Virus record (IMG/VR): IMGVR_UViG_3300043436_003145
Span: 1-40,257 of that record
Reading direction: 5' to 3' (one strand)
From: a virus
DNA length: 40,257 bases
The notes under the pieces were generated by a model, which was not told the origin of the DNA, did no database searches, and saw only the letters and a list, made by a program, of their open reading frames with translations. Position 1 is the stretch's first letter; each line of letters begins with the position of its first letter. Position numbers and translations under genes: made by a program. This document shows positions 16,701 through 23,228 of the stretch, piece by piece.

Positions 16701-19700
16701 GCGCTCTTCCCCAGCACGGATGATCTGGTCTTCAATGTTGTCCGCTTGGCGCTGGGTAGCCTGTTGTGCAAGCTGGGCCTTCTCGATCTCGGAGTCCAAC
16801 AGTGCCAGCTCACCTTCTACGCCGCGCAGCCCGGCGGTGCCGAGTTCTTTGGCAATGCCAACCTGTTCGCGCAGCGCTTTGACTTCGGGGTGCGTAGAGA
16901 TGTCCACCTTCAAATCGGCAGCCGCTTTGTCCAGCTTTTTCTTGAAGTGGAGGACAGAGCGTTTGGCGGCACCAATCTTTTGGCGGTCTTGCATGGCGTC
17001 CATTTGCAACTGCAGGTCGTTGTTCAAAAACGTAACCATGGCCGAAGAGGGCACGTACGGGTTATCCCGCTGCATGTCCATCAAGTCTTCCAGCGCATCA
17101 ATCTCTTTTTGAAGCCGCTCAACCGTGCGTGGTTGCGTGACCCGCGCCAGTGATTGTCGTTTTTGCAGGTCCTGCATCTTCTCCTGCATCTCGTACAAGA
17201 GTGGGTTGCGCTGGCGCTGCAAAGCGTCAATCACTTTGCGTTGTGCTTCGTCAATGGCAGGGCGCTTTTCTTCCAGACTGCCCAACTTGTTGCGGGCCTT
17301 GCGCAGTTCCGCTTTTGCGGCAACAGTGGCTTCCGCAGCACGGACCACCTTGTTGTCCATGTACTCAAAGCTGGCAATGTTGTTGGCAATCAGTCGGCTG
17401 GTTTCTTCGGAGCGTGCTTCGGCCGCAGCCAGATTGAGTTCCGCCTGCTCGTACGCCATGCGGATTGAGCCAAGGTCGTCGGCCAGTTGCGTAAGCAAAT
17501 CGGCAAGTTGAACCTCTGTGTCGGCAATAATTTTGTCAGCGGCACGGCGCTCAGACACTTGCACGGTTTGAAGCTCCGACCTGCGTTCTTGCAGCGCGTC
17601 AATTTGCTTTTGCGTGTCCGCAATCTTGGTCTCGTACTCTGTGACTTGTCTGCTTAAACGGGACACCGTCTCACGGGCTAAGCCTTGGTTCTCCCGCGCT
17701 TCTTTCAAGTAGTCGCTGGCCAAGTAGCGGTCAAGCTCTTCAGGCGTATCAAAAATGACGCCCTTTTGAATTGGCGCGTAACGCTCAGCGGCGGAGCCTT
17801 GCAGCGGGCCAACGTCTTCGGGAGAGACGTACTGCACTTTGCCTTTGACCACACGGGTCTCAGACTGAGGAGCGACGGCTTCTGGCATGAGTTCAGCGCC
17901 CAGCTCCAACTGTTTGCTATCGTCAGTTGCGGCTTTTTCAAGTGTGCTCAACGCACCGCGAATCTCTTCAACGCGAGCCAAATCGGAACGCCCAGTAACA
18001 GACACGCGATGCAACCATTCCGCCACCATGTTGCGGCGATCAGTGTTAGCGGCAAACGCATTAAAGTTTTCGGCAACCTGTTCCAACAAACGCATAACTT
18101 CCGGGGCATAGCGCTCGCGTTGGGCAAAGACACGATCCATCTGATCGAGCAACATGTCCTTGGAAGTCTGTGTCGGAGTTGGAGTCGCAGCGCCGTATGT
18201 GCCACGTTGCGTGCCTGCGCGCCAGCGAGCGCTCAGATCATCCAAAGCCTGCAACGCAGCATCGGAGTCTTCAGGTTTGTTGAGGATGGCATCAACGTCA
18301 CTGACAATCTGCGTAATGGTCTCAGGTTTGAGACGTCCACGCACCAACTGAATTTCTTTGAGCAGGTTACCGACAACCGCTTCACGCCGGTCTTGTTGGC
18401 GATTCAGGATGACATCTTGTGCCGCAGCAGTGCGGGCGTCCGCTGCTTCGCGTCGGGCTTTTTCTTGCTCTGGCAGTGCTGACATGGTGCCTGCGTTTTC
18501 TGGCAGGCTGGCATACCAATCTTCAACTGTCTGGTTGGGGGCACGCTCGGGAGTTCCGGCGGCAATGTACGCACGTACGGCGTCAGTGTCGCCCCCCATT
18601 GGGGCTCCCGCTTCAATCTTGGCCTGACGTGCTTTCAAATCCTTGATCTGTTCTATGAGGTCAGACACGCGTTCGCGGTTTGCACGTCGGCCTTCACGAT
18701 CGCTTGGGCGGGTAGCAGAGTCAGGTGCGCCATAACTCTTGGCCACATCCAGCTGTTTTTCCAAATCAGCAATCTGAGCGTTGATGTCCACCGGAGTCCC
18801 GGTTTGGGGCATGTTGACGCGCTGCGCAGCACCGCCAAACAGCTCACCTTGGGTGACGGTTTGTGTCGGCATCACCGCTTGGCGCTCAGCAAAAGCAATA
18901 TCGGAATCGGTCACTCCTTGGCGGCGGTCAACATCCAGCACATCGGACTGCTCCATGAACGCGGCCATGGGGTTTACAGGTTCTGCGCTCACCTGTTGGC
19001 CTTGTAGCTCTGTCTGACGTGCTGCCAGCTCTTCTTTGCTCATTGCCTTGATCTTCTTAGCCACGTCGTTCAGGATCAGGCGGCTTTCGCTGGCAGACAG
19101 GCCGGGCAGCGGTGTCTTGGTTTCAATCACCAGCAACGCTTTGTACGGGTCTTGCAGCAAGTAGTCCGCATAGTCTTGCGCGGTCGGGTCGTACGTTTGG
19201 GTGCGCGCCAGCTCCATACGCTCAGCAGCGTATGCGACGGGGACAGCCGCAACGCGGGCACGCTCTGCTTCTTCCGCTTCTGCCACGCGGGCACGCTCTG
19301 CTTCTTCTGCTTTGCGGCGCTCTTCGCTTGGCACAATGATTTGCGGATCGTAGTAGCCTTCAAGATCAGGCTCCGCAACCTTTGCGGGTTTGTTGCTGAC
19401 CGTCTTTGACTGCTCCACCATGTAGTCAAAGGGGTCCATGCCTGCAACGCGGGCACGCTCCAATGCCTGCTGGTACAGGCCGGACTGCTTTACGCGGGAA
19501 ACTTCTGAGGCATTTTTGTTTCGAGCAGCCGCATTAATTTGGAGCTTGGCGTTGATCTCTTTGTTGAACGCTTTGTCCTCGGCTTCGGTAAGAGAGTCCT
19601 TGCTGATCTTGCGAATCTGTTGGTCTAACGCAACCTTCTCTTGCTCCAGCGCGGTCTGTTCGTTGACAATTCGCAGCGCGTACTCAGGCGTCTGACGCTC

Positions 19701-20696
19701 AGCCGCTTCTTTCTCGGCGGCAACACGCTCTTGCTCGGCGGCTTCTTTGGCTGCCACGTTGCGCTCGTCACGCTCGGCTCGGGCTGCCTGTGTCTTGGCT
19801 CCGCTGCGCTCAATGTAGCGACCGGCAGGGGCGATAGCGCCGCCCAACACCGCACCGCCAATGAAGCTCTCAATGTACTCTTCACGGGCTTCGGGGTCCG
19901 CAATGTTCAGGCCTGCCTGCAAACGCTCAAGCGACTGCTGCACGACTTCGGTGAAACCTTCGCGGCCCATGGCCAGACCCGTCTTGGCGGTGTAGTCTGC
20001 AGCGGCCTTGCCCAGCGTCTGGCTGGCGATGGCCTTGGCCTGCTCGGTTGTCAGCTTGGAGCCCACGGAGCCAAACAGTTTGCCCACACCGGGTATCAAC
20101 GCCATGGCGGCGGTGTCGATCAGGGCTTGGGGGATGGCAGCGCCAAGGGCGGCTGCGCCGCTGGCCTCTTCCAGTGATTTGCCGGTGCCCACTTGACGGG
20201 ATAGGTTGGAGCCCGTGAACTGCCCTGCCGACACAGCGCCAGCGCCCAGCAAGCCCGCGCCTATGGCCACCGGGGCCGACACTGGGAGAGCCAGTGCAGC
20301 AAGACCTGCAGCTGCAGGGGCAACCATGGATGGGAGAGACCCGCCAAGGGTTTCTCGGAACTTCAGGCCGAAGTCTTCAGTCCAGCCTTTCTCGGTGGGG
20401 GTGAAGCGTTCGCTTGCTTTCTTTTCGGCAGCTTCGTATTCGCGCTGCGCTTTGGCTTGGTCTTTGAACCCGGCCTTGCCCATGAGCAGTTCGAACTCGC
20501 CGCCCAAGCGGGTGAGACCGGCGGATGCTGCTGCCTTCAACCCGGAGGTGTCTTGCTTGGGCCGCGCTTCTTTTTCTTCTTCAAACCCAAAGGCTTCGGG
20601 GTACATGCGCTGAGCACGCTCCCATGTTTGCGCAGGGGTCTCCCCCTCACGAATTGCTACAGTTGTGCCGTCTGGTAGAGGGAGTGCTTTTGCCAT
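10722..20696 (-). CDS. Giant polyvalent virion protein with metallopeptidase-like and ADP-ribosyltransferase-like modules
   Basis: This 3324-residue protein is the last gene of the structural block. It starts LPLPDGTTVAIREGETPAQT, a short opening domain seen in other phage ejection-type proteins. Glycine/alanine-rich hydrophobic stretches follow (about 119-160 and 179-212). About 1000-1900 is mostly heptad-rich coiled coil. FSRGAPAD occurs at 1934-1941 and again at 2440-2447. Between them lie LLHEVGVHIG (H2024, E2025, H2029), a zincin-like motif with one extra residue, and a module from WHGS (H2156) to GVGPYTTPNKEYAEYY (Y2192), matching ADP-ribosyltransferases of polyvalent proteins. The C-terminus from about 2800 (LPGFFKLGGIAADWL, then RTPLYIARKLLREP) resembles the region closing many polyvalent phage proteins. 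I found no vRNAP motifs. I infer packaging in the virion and ejection with DNA to act in the new host. The start lacks a strong Shine-Dalgarno. Confidence 0.85.
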   Translation of the reverse strand: MAKALPLPDGTTVAIREGETPAQTWERAQRMYPEAFGFEEEKEARPKQDTSGLKAAASAGLTRLGGEFELLMGKAGFKDQAKAQREYEAAEKKASERFTPTEKGWTEDFGLKFRETLGGSLPSMVAPAAAGLAALALPVSAPVAIGAGLLGAGAVSAGQFTGSNLSRQVGTGKSLEEASGAAALGAAIPQALIDTAAMALIPGVGKLFGSVGSKLTTEQAKAIASQTLGKAAADYTAKTGLAMGREGFTEVVQQSLERLQAGLNIADPEAREEYIESFIGGAVLGGAIAPAGRYIERSGAKTQAARAERDERNVAAKEAAEQERVAAEKEAAERQTPEYALRIVNEQTALEQEKVALDQQIRKISKDSLTEAEDKAFNKEINAKLQINAAARNKNASEVSRVKQSGLYQQALERARVAGMDPFDYMVEQSKTVSNKPAKVAEPDLEGYYDPQIIVPSEERRKAEEAERARVAEAEEAERARVAAVPVAYAAERMELARTQTYDPTAQDYADYLLQDPYKALLVIETKTPLPGLSASESRLILNDVAKKIKAMSKEELAARQTELQGQQVSAEPVNPMAAFMEQSDVLDVDRRQGVTDSDIAFAERQAVMPTQTVTQGELFGGAAQRVNMPQTGTPVDINAQIADLEKQLDVAKSYGAPDSATRPSDREGRRANRERVSDLIEQIKDLKARQAKIEAGAPMGGDTDAVRAYIAAGTPERAPNQTVEDWYASLPENAGTMSALPEQEKARREAADARTAAAQDVILNRQQDRREAVVGNLLKEIQLVRGRLKPETITQIVSDVDAILNKPEDSDAALQALDDLSARWRAGTQRGTYGAATPTPTQTSKDMLLDQMDRVFAQRERYAPEVMRLLEQVAENFNAFAANTDRRNMVAEWLHRVSVTGRSDLARVEEIRGALSTLEKAATDDSKQLELGAELMPEAVAPQSETRVVKGKVQYVSPEDVGPLQGSAAERYAPIQKGVIFDTPEELDRYLASDYLKEARENQGLARETVSRLSRQVTEYETKIADTQKQIDALQERRSELQTVQVSERRAADKIIADTEVQLADLLTQLADDLGSIRMAYEQAELNLAAAEARSEETSRLIANNIASFEYMDNKVVRAAEATVAAKAELRKARNKLGSLEEKRPAIDEAQRKVIDALQRQRNPLLYEMQEKMQDLQKRQSLARVTQPRTVERLQKEIDALEDLMDMQRDNPYVPSSAMVTFLNNDLQLQMDAMQDRQKIGAAKRSVLHFKKKLDKAAADLKVDISTHPEVKALREQVGIAKELGTAGLRGVEGELALLDSEIEKAQLAQQATQRQADNIEDQIIRAGEERTFAGQLAAGTPDTRSALDRAEALAKDKQKLEEFQSRTKRLAALPGQRIDFSKRQEMFQMVNAATEDFAQLDADIEALREGVEELQVRDHFMHEEMLDLQDQAKSFRGPRKNSKAGKEHFAKMEEHKKKMEENNKRIQSLRDSITQYEKTRATKQVALAKAEQAMSSDPEVYQEITKAIDARMDKLDKTIAGKQAAVVKADAAILDMARDIKAKADAGKTAPEKLAKMRERLKVLRASQADRNKHLKEYLKERDVLKARRSNRLGIKRTLANIDALKEERDTAQARLRTQRSIVNSKDATKAEKAAAAKEVETLTESVADLNKRIEARPKKATLTEQEQFDAEVERVKELGKVNDRLEQLENALAAVEKAPAPAEGEKQAERATKLANLKAAINSLRNQQQEVAASLQPKTVGAVSQATKIESSAPAKLRAGTAESKAQPGVSRRPITESRTVAQPTSEKAVADANAFAQRLADAKTPETLDAEFAAKEVETQNQIIEAVEDNIARLQIAADNLSNELLDLNSIPATNMTPQSATRKEKVRDDLGYAERMLNGALRDRARLLKVQEEAEVAAPADQEEVGLPSGFKSFSGRDTIGNDDFEFEFSRGAPADGGQTVEALEKALDKVVGDPGVAGKRIKIFQSVSDLFNDPAYKYDYDGADIPADAKAFVNPKNGQVFMFADNIGKGEALGVLLHEVGVHIGFRNLFNKTQYARLVSAVKGWANRNDNSLESKIAKRAVARVEAAETTADQYDDELLAYAVEEAIKAGVNPDALQGGSPIRSWLKSVMDVLRNALSKYGINVKTLTTGDLVNMAYGAAQLELRGTWHGSDAAFTAFNTKYAGAGEGAFDLRFEAEKSLGVGPYTTPNKEYAEYYQHAVPFGKAANESGYGTQDYQDYRALDEMFLRTPNDVLSTAYVQGKFESRLVTAYLEGVSAGQSLDPTKNKNAQEMLNRLQTGARTPKEEKAAATLSLQKIKALKDYPSKGNLYRTLDDIPRSRIYSVNSNLKVGERPALDALLQKYGDDWAKRTAKETGSYPANTVFFSMREKVGIKKTTELLKAAGIDAIEQNNERGKFVERAYIDQAPEILGINLKPVGPAAGKGRPGAGTLLFSRGAPADALESLSKKIIAQPKTLKEKLGSNLALQLEMQGVDMRAGLRDTLKFGDDTLFTQAMYHVRKAEQKMAQMFTVMNSGPLVAYKDSKGLTGYRSSNQNSAREVFDAISDIPVDNPQLKTDLAQTYLVAVRANNKGLPKLDLGAMELKQADLDAALAAAEANPALKSALENVRRKYSAYNKGMIEFLASTQRITKKEAADLLKEGDYVPFYRVDKNGKADLVFNNNVKFNVGDIRRQPYLAELKGGDTKLLPLNEAIQRNTLLLTDMALTNNAAKSVAYGLQALGKGKGPVDPKTGKPSNVMAIKKGFGPDDAKVIRFYQEPDPSDPKDDGKRHIIVDTEGTLAEGIPAELVVQSLEGASLALPGFFKLGGIAADWLRAGVTRTPLYIARKLLREPMAASFTGGLESNAFSSVFKAGAEFLRMSAGSSDAQAKLVEKGLIQSNIFAGDMSDMKKMALQLASGKDQSAWEKVFAAADRYAMRADAATLALVLKNAEASGLSEVEADMATMESMNFYKRGLSPTLQYASRLIPFFNAQIQGLNVLVKAARGNMPFEEQQEIKRKFLNNALLLTFTGVAYAMAMEDDETFRNARPRDKYSNFFMPIPGVDEPLKLPIPFEAGYFFSLAVAAVDSMRAETDGKAQWQAIRDLFLGSIPGYSSAFVPQIVKPAFEVWSNKNFLTGGAVESLRLQGLDTEERYLATTTELAKQMSKAVPLLSPIQIEHIVRGYFGVMPLAAVAAANNLFAREDKGEKPAGRASDLPLVGTAFQKKYGGADADVVFREVDEILQTRNTFNDILKSGRREEAVEYRDKHRVELAMAPAAGQYRQVIGRINEDVRRTQGRNDLTPEEKRLRLDELDKARQGRAEAFIKMQRAIEARQGAD
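19252..19307 (-). repeat. 33-bp direct repeat in the giant gene
   Basis: A 23-base sequence occurs at 19252-19274 and again at 19285-19307, a period of 33 bases or 11 codons. It encodes two copies of an EEAERARVA-type helical unit in the N-terminal third of the giant protein. A third, shorter match (ACGCGGGCACGCTC) lies near 19447. Confidence 0.8.
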
Positions 20697-20726
20697 GGTG
20701 TGCTCAAATTGTGTCGGCTGGAAAGT

Positions 20727-20754
20727 CCCCCACCAGCGCCGTACTGGATGGGGG
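20727..20754 (-). promoter_or_regulatory. Strong hairpin in the gap before the giant gene
   Basis: The 66-base gap between the transglycosylase gene and the giant gene contains CCCCCACCAG, a 7-base loop and CTGGATGGGGG. This gives a ten-pair GC-rich stem with one bulged A. On the transcribed strand it is followed by ACTTTCC and no proper U-run, so it is a poor classical terminator. It could be a partial terminator, a processing site or an mRNA-stabilising structure that lowers or separates expression of the giant gene. Confidence 0.5.
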
Positions 20755-20762
20755 TTTGTCGA

Positions 20763-23219
20763 TTATGGCCGGGCGGGATTGGCTACGTCAACCGCTGTCG
20801 GTGCGCCGTAGAACGCTGCCTGCTGTTTTCTGAACTGTTCCGACGTGAGTGGTGGCAGTGAAGCTTTGGCGCGGTCGTTGTTTGTCTCCAAGAACAGCTT
20901 GAACATTTGTGAGCCTTGCTTGTCTCCCATCAGTTCTTTGTACTTGGTCAAACCAGAGGTGAAGCGCTCTTTGTCCGTCTTTCCCTCACCCAGCATCATG
21001 AACGTGCGGTTTTCTCCCGTAGGCATCGCCGCACGTGCATTTGCGCCTGACTGCCGCAACTGCTCAAGACCCATCTGCATCTGAGCTTCAAACACTTTCG
21101 TGCCCTTTGCTTCGTTGAGCTTGAACATCTCCATGTTGGCGTTGATCATGTCTTTCCGTGCGCCAAGCATTGTTGCGCGTACGGCCATGCGCCCCTTGTG
21201 CAGTTCGCGGGCATTCAGCTCCGCGCGGTTGACTTCAAGGTCTTCCAAACGGTCTTTGGCGTCATTGAGCTTTTCTTGCGCTGCGCGGAACTTGTCCATG
21301 CCTTTGGCGTACTCTGCAGACCCCGCTTTGGCACCCGCAGTCAAACCGCCTAATATGCCGCGAAAACCTTTTCCGGGCGTTTGCGCCATGGCCACACCAA
21401 AGTTGATCAGTGCCATGCGGCCTGCTTCTTCTTTGAGCTTGCCCACTTCTTGTTCACGCGTCCCCATGCGCTCTTTTCTGCCTTTGAAGATGTCCTCAAA
21501 GCGTTTGTGAATGGCCTCCAGTCCTGCCACATCTGCTTCAGCGGCTTTCACGCTTTCTTTCCCCAGCGCTTCAATTTCTTTTGCCTGCGGGTGCTCCCTT
21601 TCTTGCATGCTGTCCATGGCCGATGTGAACATTTTGGAGATGTCCATGCTTGGGGCAGCACCTTCGTTTTGGACGAGGTCTGGACGCGCTTTTGCGCTGT
21701 CTGCTTTAGCCGGAACTGGGTATTGCCGCAACAAAGCGGCTTCTTCCGCGTTACGAGGGCTCGGCGTTCTGTAGGGATTCTGAAACGCGGGAGACGCCAC
21801 TTTGCGCATAGTCGCTTGGTCTGGTGGCGCAGAAGCCTGTTTGGCATCCCGGGCGAGTTTTACATCCGAAAAAGGCGTGGCGCTGCCTGTGCTTGCGCCT
21901 TCTGGTGTCAACTTCGGAGCCAAATATGCGGCATTGATTCCTGCGGCACGCATTGGGCGAACTGCCACGGTATCGTACGCGCTGGCCAAGCTGCGGGGCA
22001 CCATGGTTGCAATGTCAGCAATAGCGCGGCCAGCAGATTCACTGCCGCCACGCAAGGTTTCCAGCAAACTGGCAAGAGCGGCTCGGTCTGCTGCAGCTTG
22101 TGGGTCAATACCGCCGCCTACAACCGAACCAGACTCACCGTTGTAACGAGGGATGTACCCTCCACCAGCCATCATCTGTGTAGGCTGTTGTGCAGAAGCC
22201 ATAACCTGCTCTGCGGCGCGGTAGCGCGTATCGTCCTCGATCCCCGCGTGCTGGCCCATCCGCACGTCACCGATCGGGGCTTCGCTGTGCGAGGGGATGC
22301 CTTCGCTCTGGGGCGCTGCTGCAAACAGCATGGGCGGCATCTCACGTGCTGGGGGCTCAATGAACGACGGCGCAGGGCGCTGAGGTTGTGCCTGCGCAGG
22401 CGGCTGTGCCCCGCCCAAAAAGCGTTGCATCCTGCGCTTCACATCTTCACCGTACTCAAGCGTAGTTGGTGCGTTGGGGTTTTTTGGATCGCGCACAATT
22501 ACGCCGCGTTTCAGCTTGGCCATTCCGCCGGGACCGCCGTAGTAAAACGCTCCGGCCAATACGGGGTCGCCGCCAGCAGCGCGGAAGCCTTGTCGGCCAT
22601 AGCGAATTCCCGCACGCATGTTGTCAATCGGGTTGTTGATGTCCATGCCCGGATCAGCCACCGATTTAAACGTGGAGGGCAGCACCTGCATAGCACCGTG
22701 CGCATCTCGATTAGAAGTCTTGGCGGTCTTCTTGCCACTGGACTCTTGGAAGTGAATGGCCTTTAGGAACGCACGTTCAGCAGGGTTCGTTATTTTTTCT
22801 TGATCCAACGCGCTGTCAAACATCGACATGCCGTCGCCGTAGATGTTTGCTCTACCGCCCTTGGCCATCATCTGCACAGGTTCTTGGTCGTCGTAGCCAA
22901 CAATGCCACCGTCTGCCATGCCTTGCATGTTTCGGGCAGGCAGGGCACCAATACCTTGCTGTTCAGGTAATCCGCCATAGCCTTGCTCTTCGGGTGACGA
23001 AGCCATGTTTGCAATGGCCACATCGGCCACTTTTGGCTGCGGCTGTCCCGCACCTCGCATCTGGCCCGAAGCACGAAGCTCTTTGCGACGGTTTGCTTCG
23101 GCCACTGCGAGCGAGAGCACGTACGGGTTGCTCTTGTGCATTGAGGCATAGCTCTGCAGCGCGTTGTCTGCCAGCTTGGACAGCATGGATGTGAGTTTGT
23201 TGACGTTGAGTCCGAGCAT
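20763..23219 (-). CDS. Ejection-type virion protein with lytic transglycosylase (SLT) domain
   Basis: This 818-residue protein carries a soluble lytic transglycosylase domain at about 145-235: catalytic E159 in AIHFQESSG, the GAMQVLPSTF motif, and AFYYGGPGG, equivalent to the AYNAGPG motif of the family. Such domains open the peptidoglycan for DNA entry, as in T7 gp16. Glycine-rich motifs MADGGIVGYDD, MMAKGG and MMAGGGYI flank the domain. The second half contains a long predicted helical/coiled-coil region (about 570-730). Residues 65-73, ADVAIANMA, nearly duplicate the end of the preceding gene product. AAGGAATC precedes ATG. The neighbours are large, low-complexity virion-type genes, so I infer an internal ejection protein. 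The SLT call is firm. Confidence 0.85.
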   Translation of the reverse strand: MLGLNVNKLTSMLSKLADNALQSYASMHKSNPYVLSLAVAEANRRKELRASGQMRGAGQPQPKVADVAIANMASSPEEQGYGGLPEQQGIGALPARNMQGMADGGIVGYDDQEPVQMMAKGGRANIYGDGMSMFDSALDQEKITNPAERAFLKAIHFQESSGKKTAKTSNRDAHGAMQVLPSTFKSVADPGMDINNPIDNMRAGIRYGRQGFRAAGGDPVLAGAFYYGGPGGMAKLKRGVIVRDPKNPNAPTTLEYGEDVKRRMQRFLGGAQPPAQAQPQRPAPSFIEPPAREMPPMLFAAAPQSEGIPSHSEAPIGDVRMGQHAGIEDDTRYRAAEQVMASAQQPTQMMAGGGYIPRYNGESGSVVGGGIDPQAAADRAALASLLETLRGGSESAGRAIADIATMVPRSLASAYDTVAVRPMRAAGINAAYLAPKLTPEGASTGSATPFSDVKLARDAKQASAPPDQATMRKVASPAFQNPYRTPSPRNAEEAALLRQYPVPAKADSAKARPDLVQNEGAAPSMDISKMFTSAMDSMQEREHPQAKEIEALGKESVKAAEADVAGLEAIHKRFEDIFKGRKERMGTREQEVGKLKEEAGRMALINFGVAMAQTPGKGFRGILGGLTAGAKAGSAEYAKGMDKFRAAQEKLNDAKDRLEDLEVNRAELNARELHKGRMAVRATMLGARKDMINANMEMFKLNEAKGTKVFEAQMQMGLEQLRQSGANARAAMPTGENRTFMMLGEGKTDKERFTSGLTKYKELMGDKQGSQMFKLFLETNNDRAKASLPPLTSEQFRKQQAAFYGAPTAVDVANPARP

Positions 23220-23228
23220 GTTGATTCC

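Noticed and set aside
10722-20696. N4-like virion RNA polymerase as identity of the giant protein
   Set aside because: Size is similar, but no T7-type polymerase motifs were recognised, and the recognised modules are of the polyvalent-protein kind.
21381-22766. 461-codon open frame on the + strand opposite the transglycosylase gene
   Set aside because: The opposite strand encodes a clear SLT domain. This frame is Cys/His/Arg-rich without any recognisable domain.
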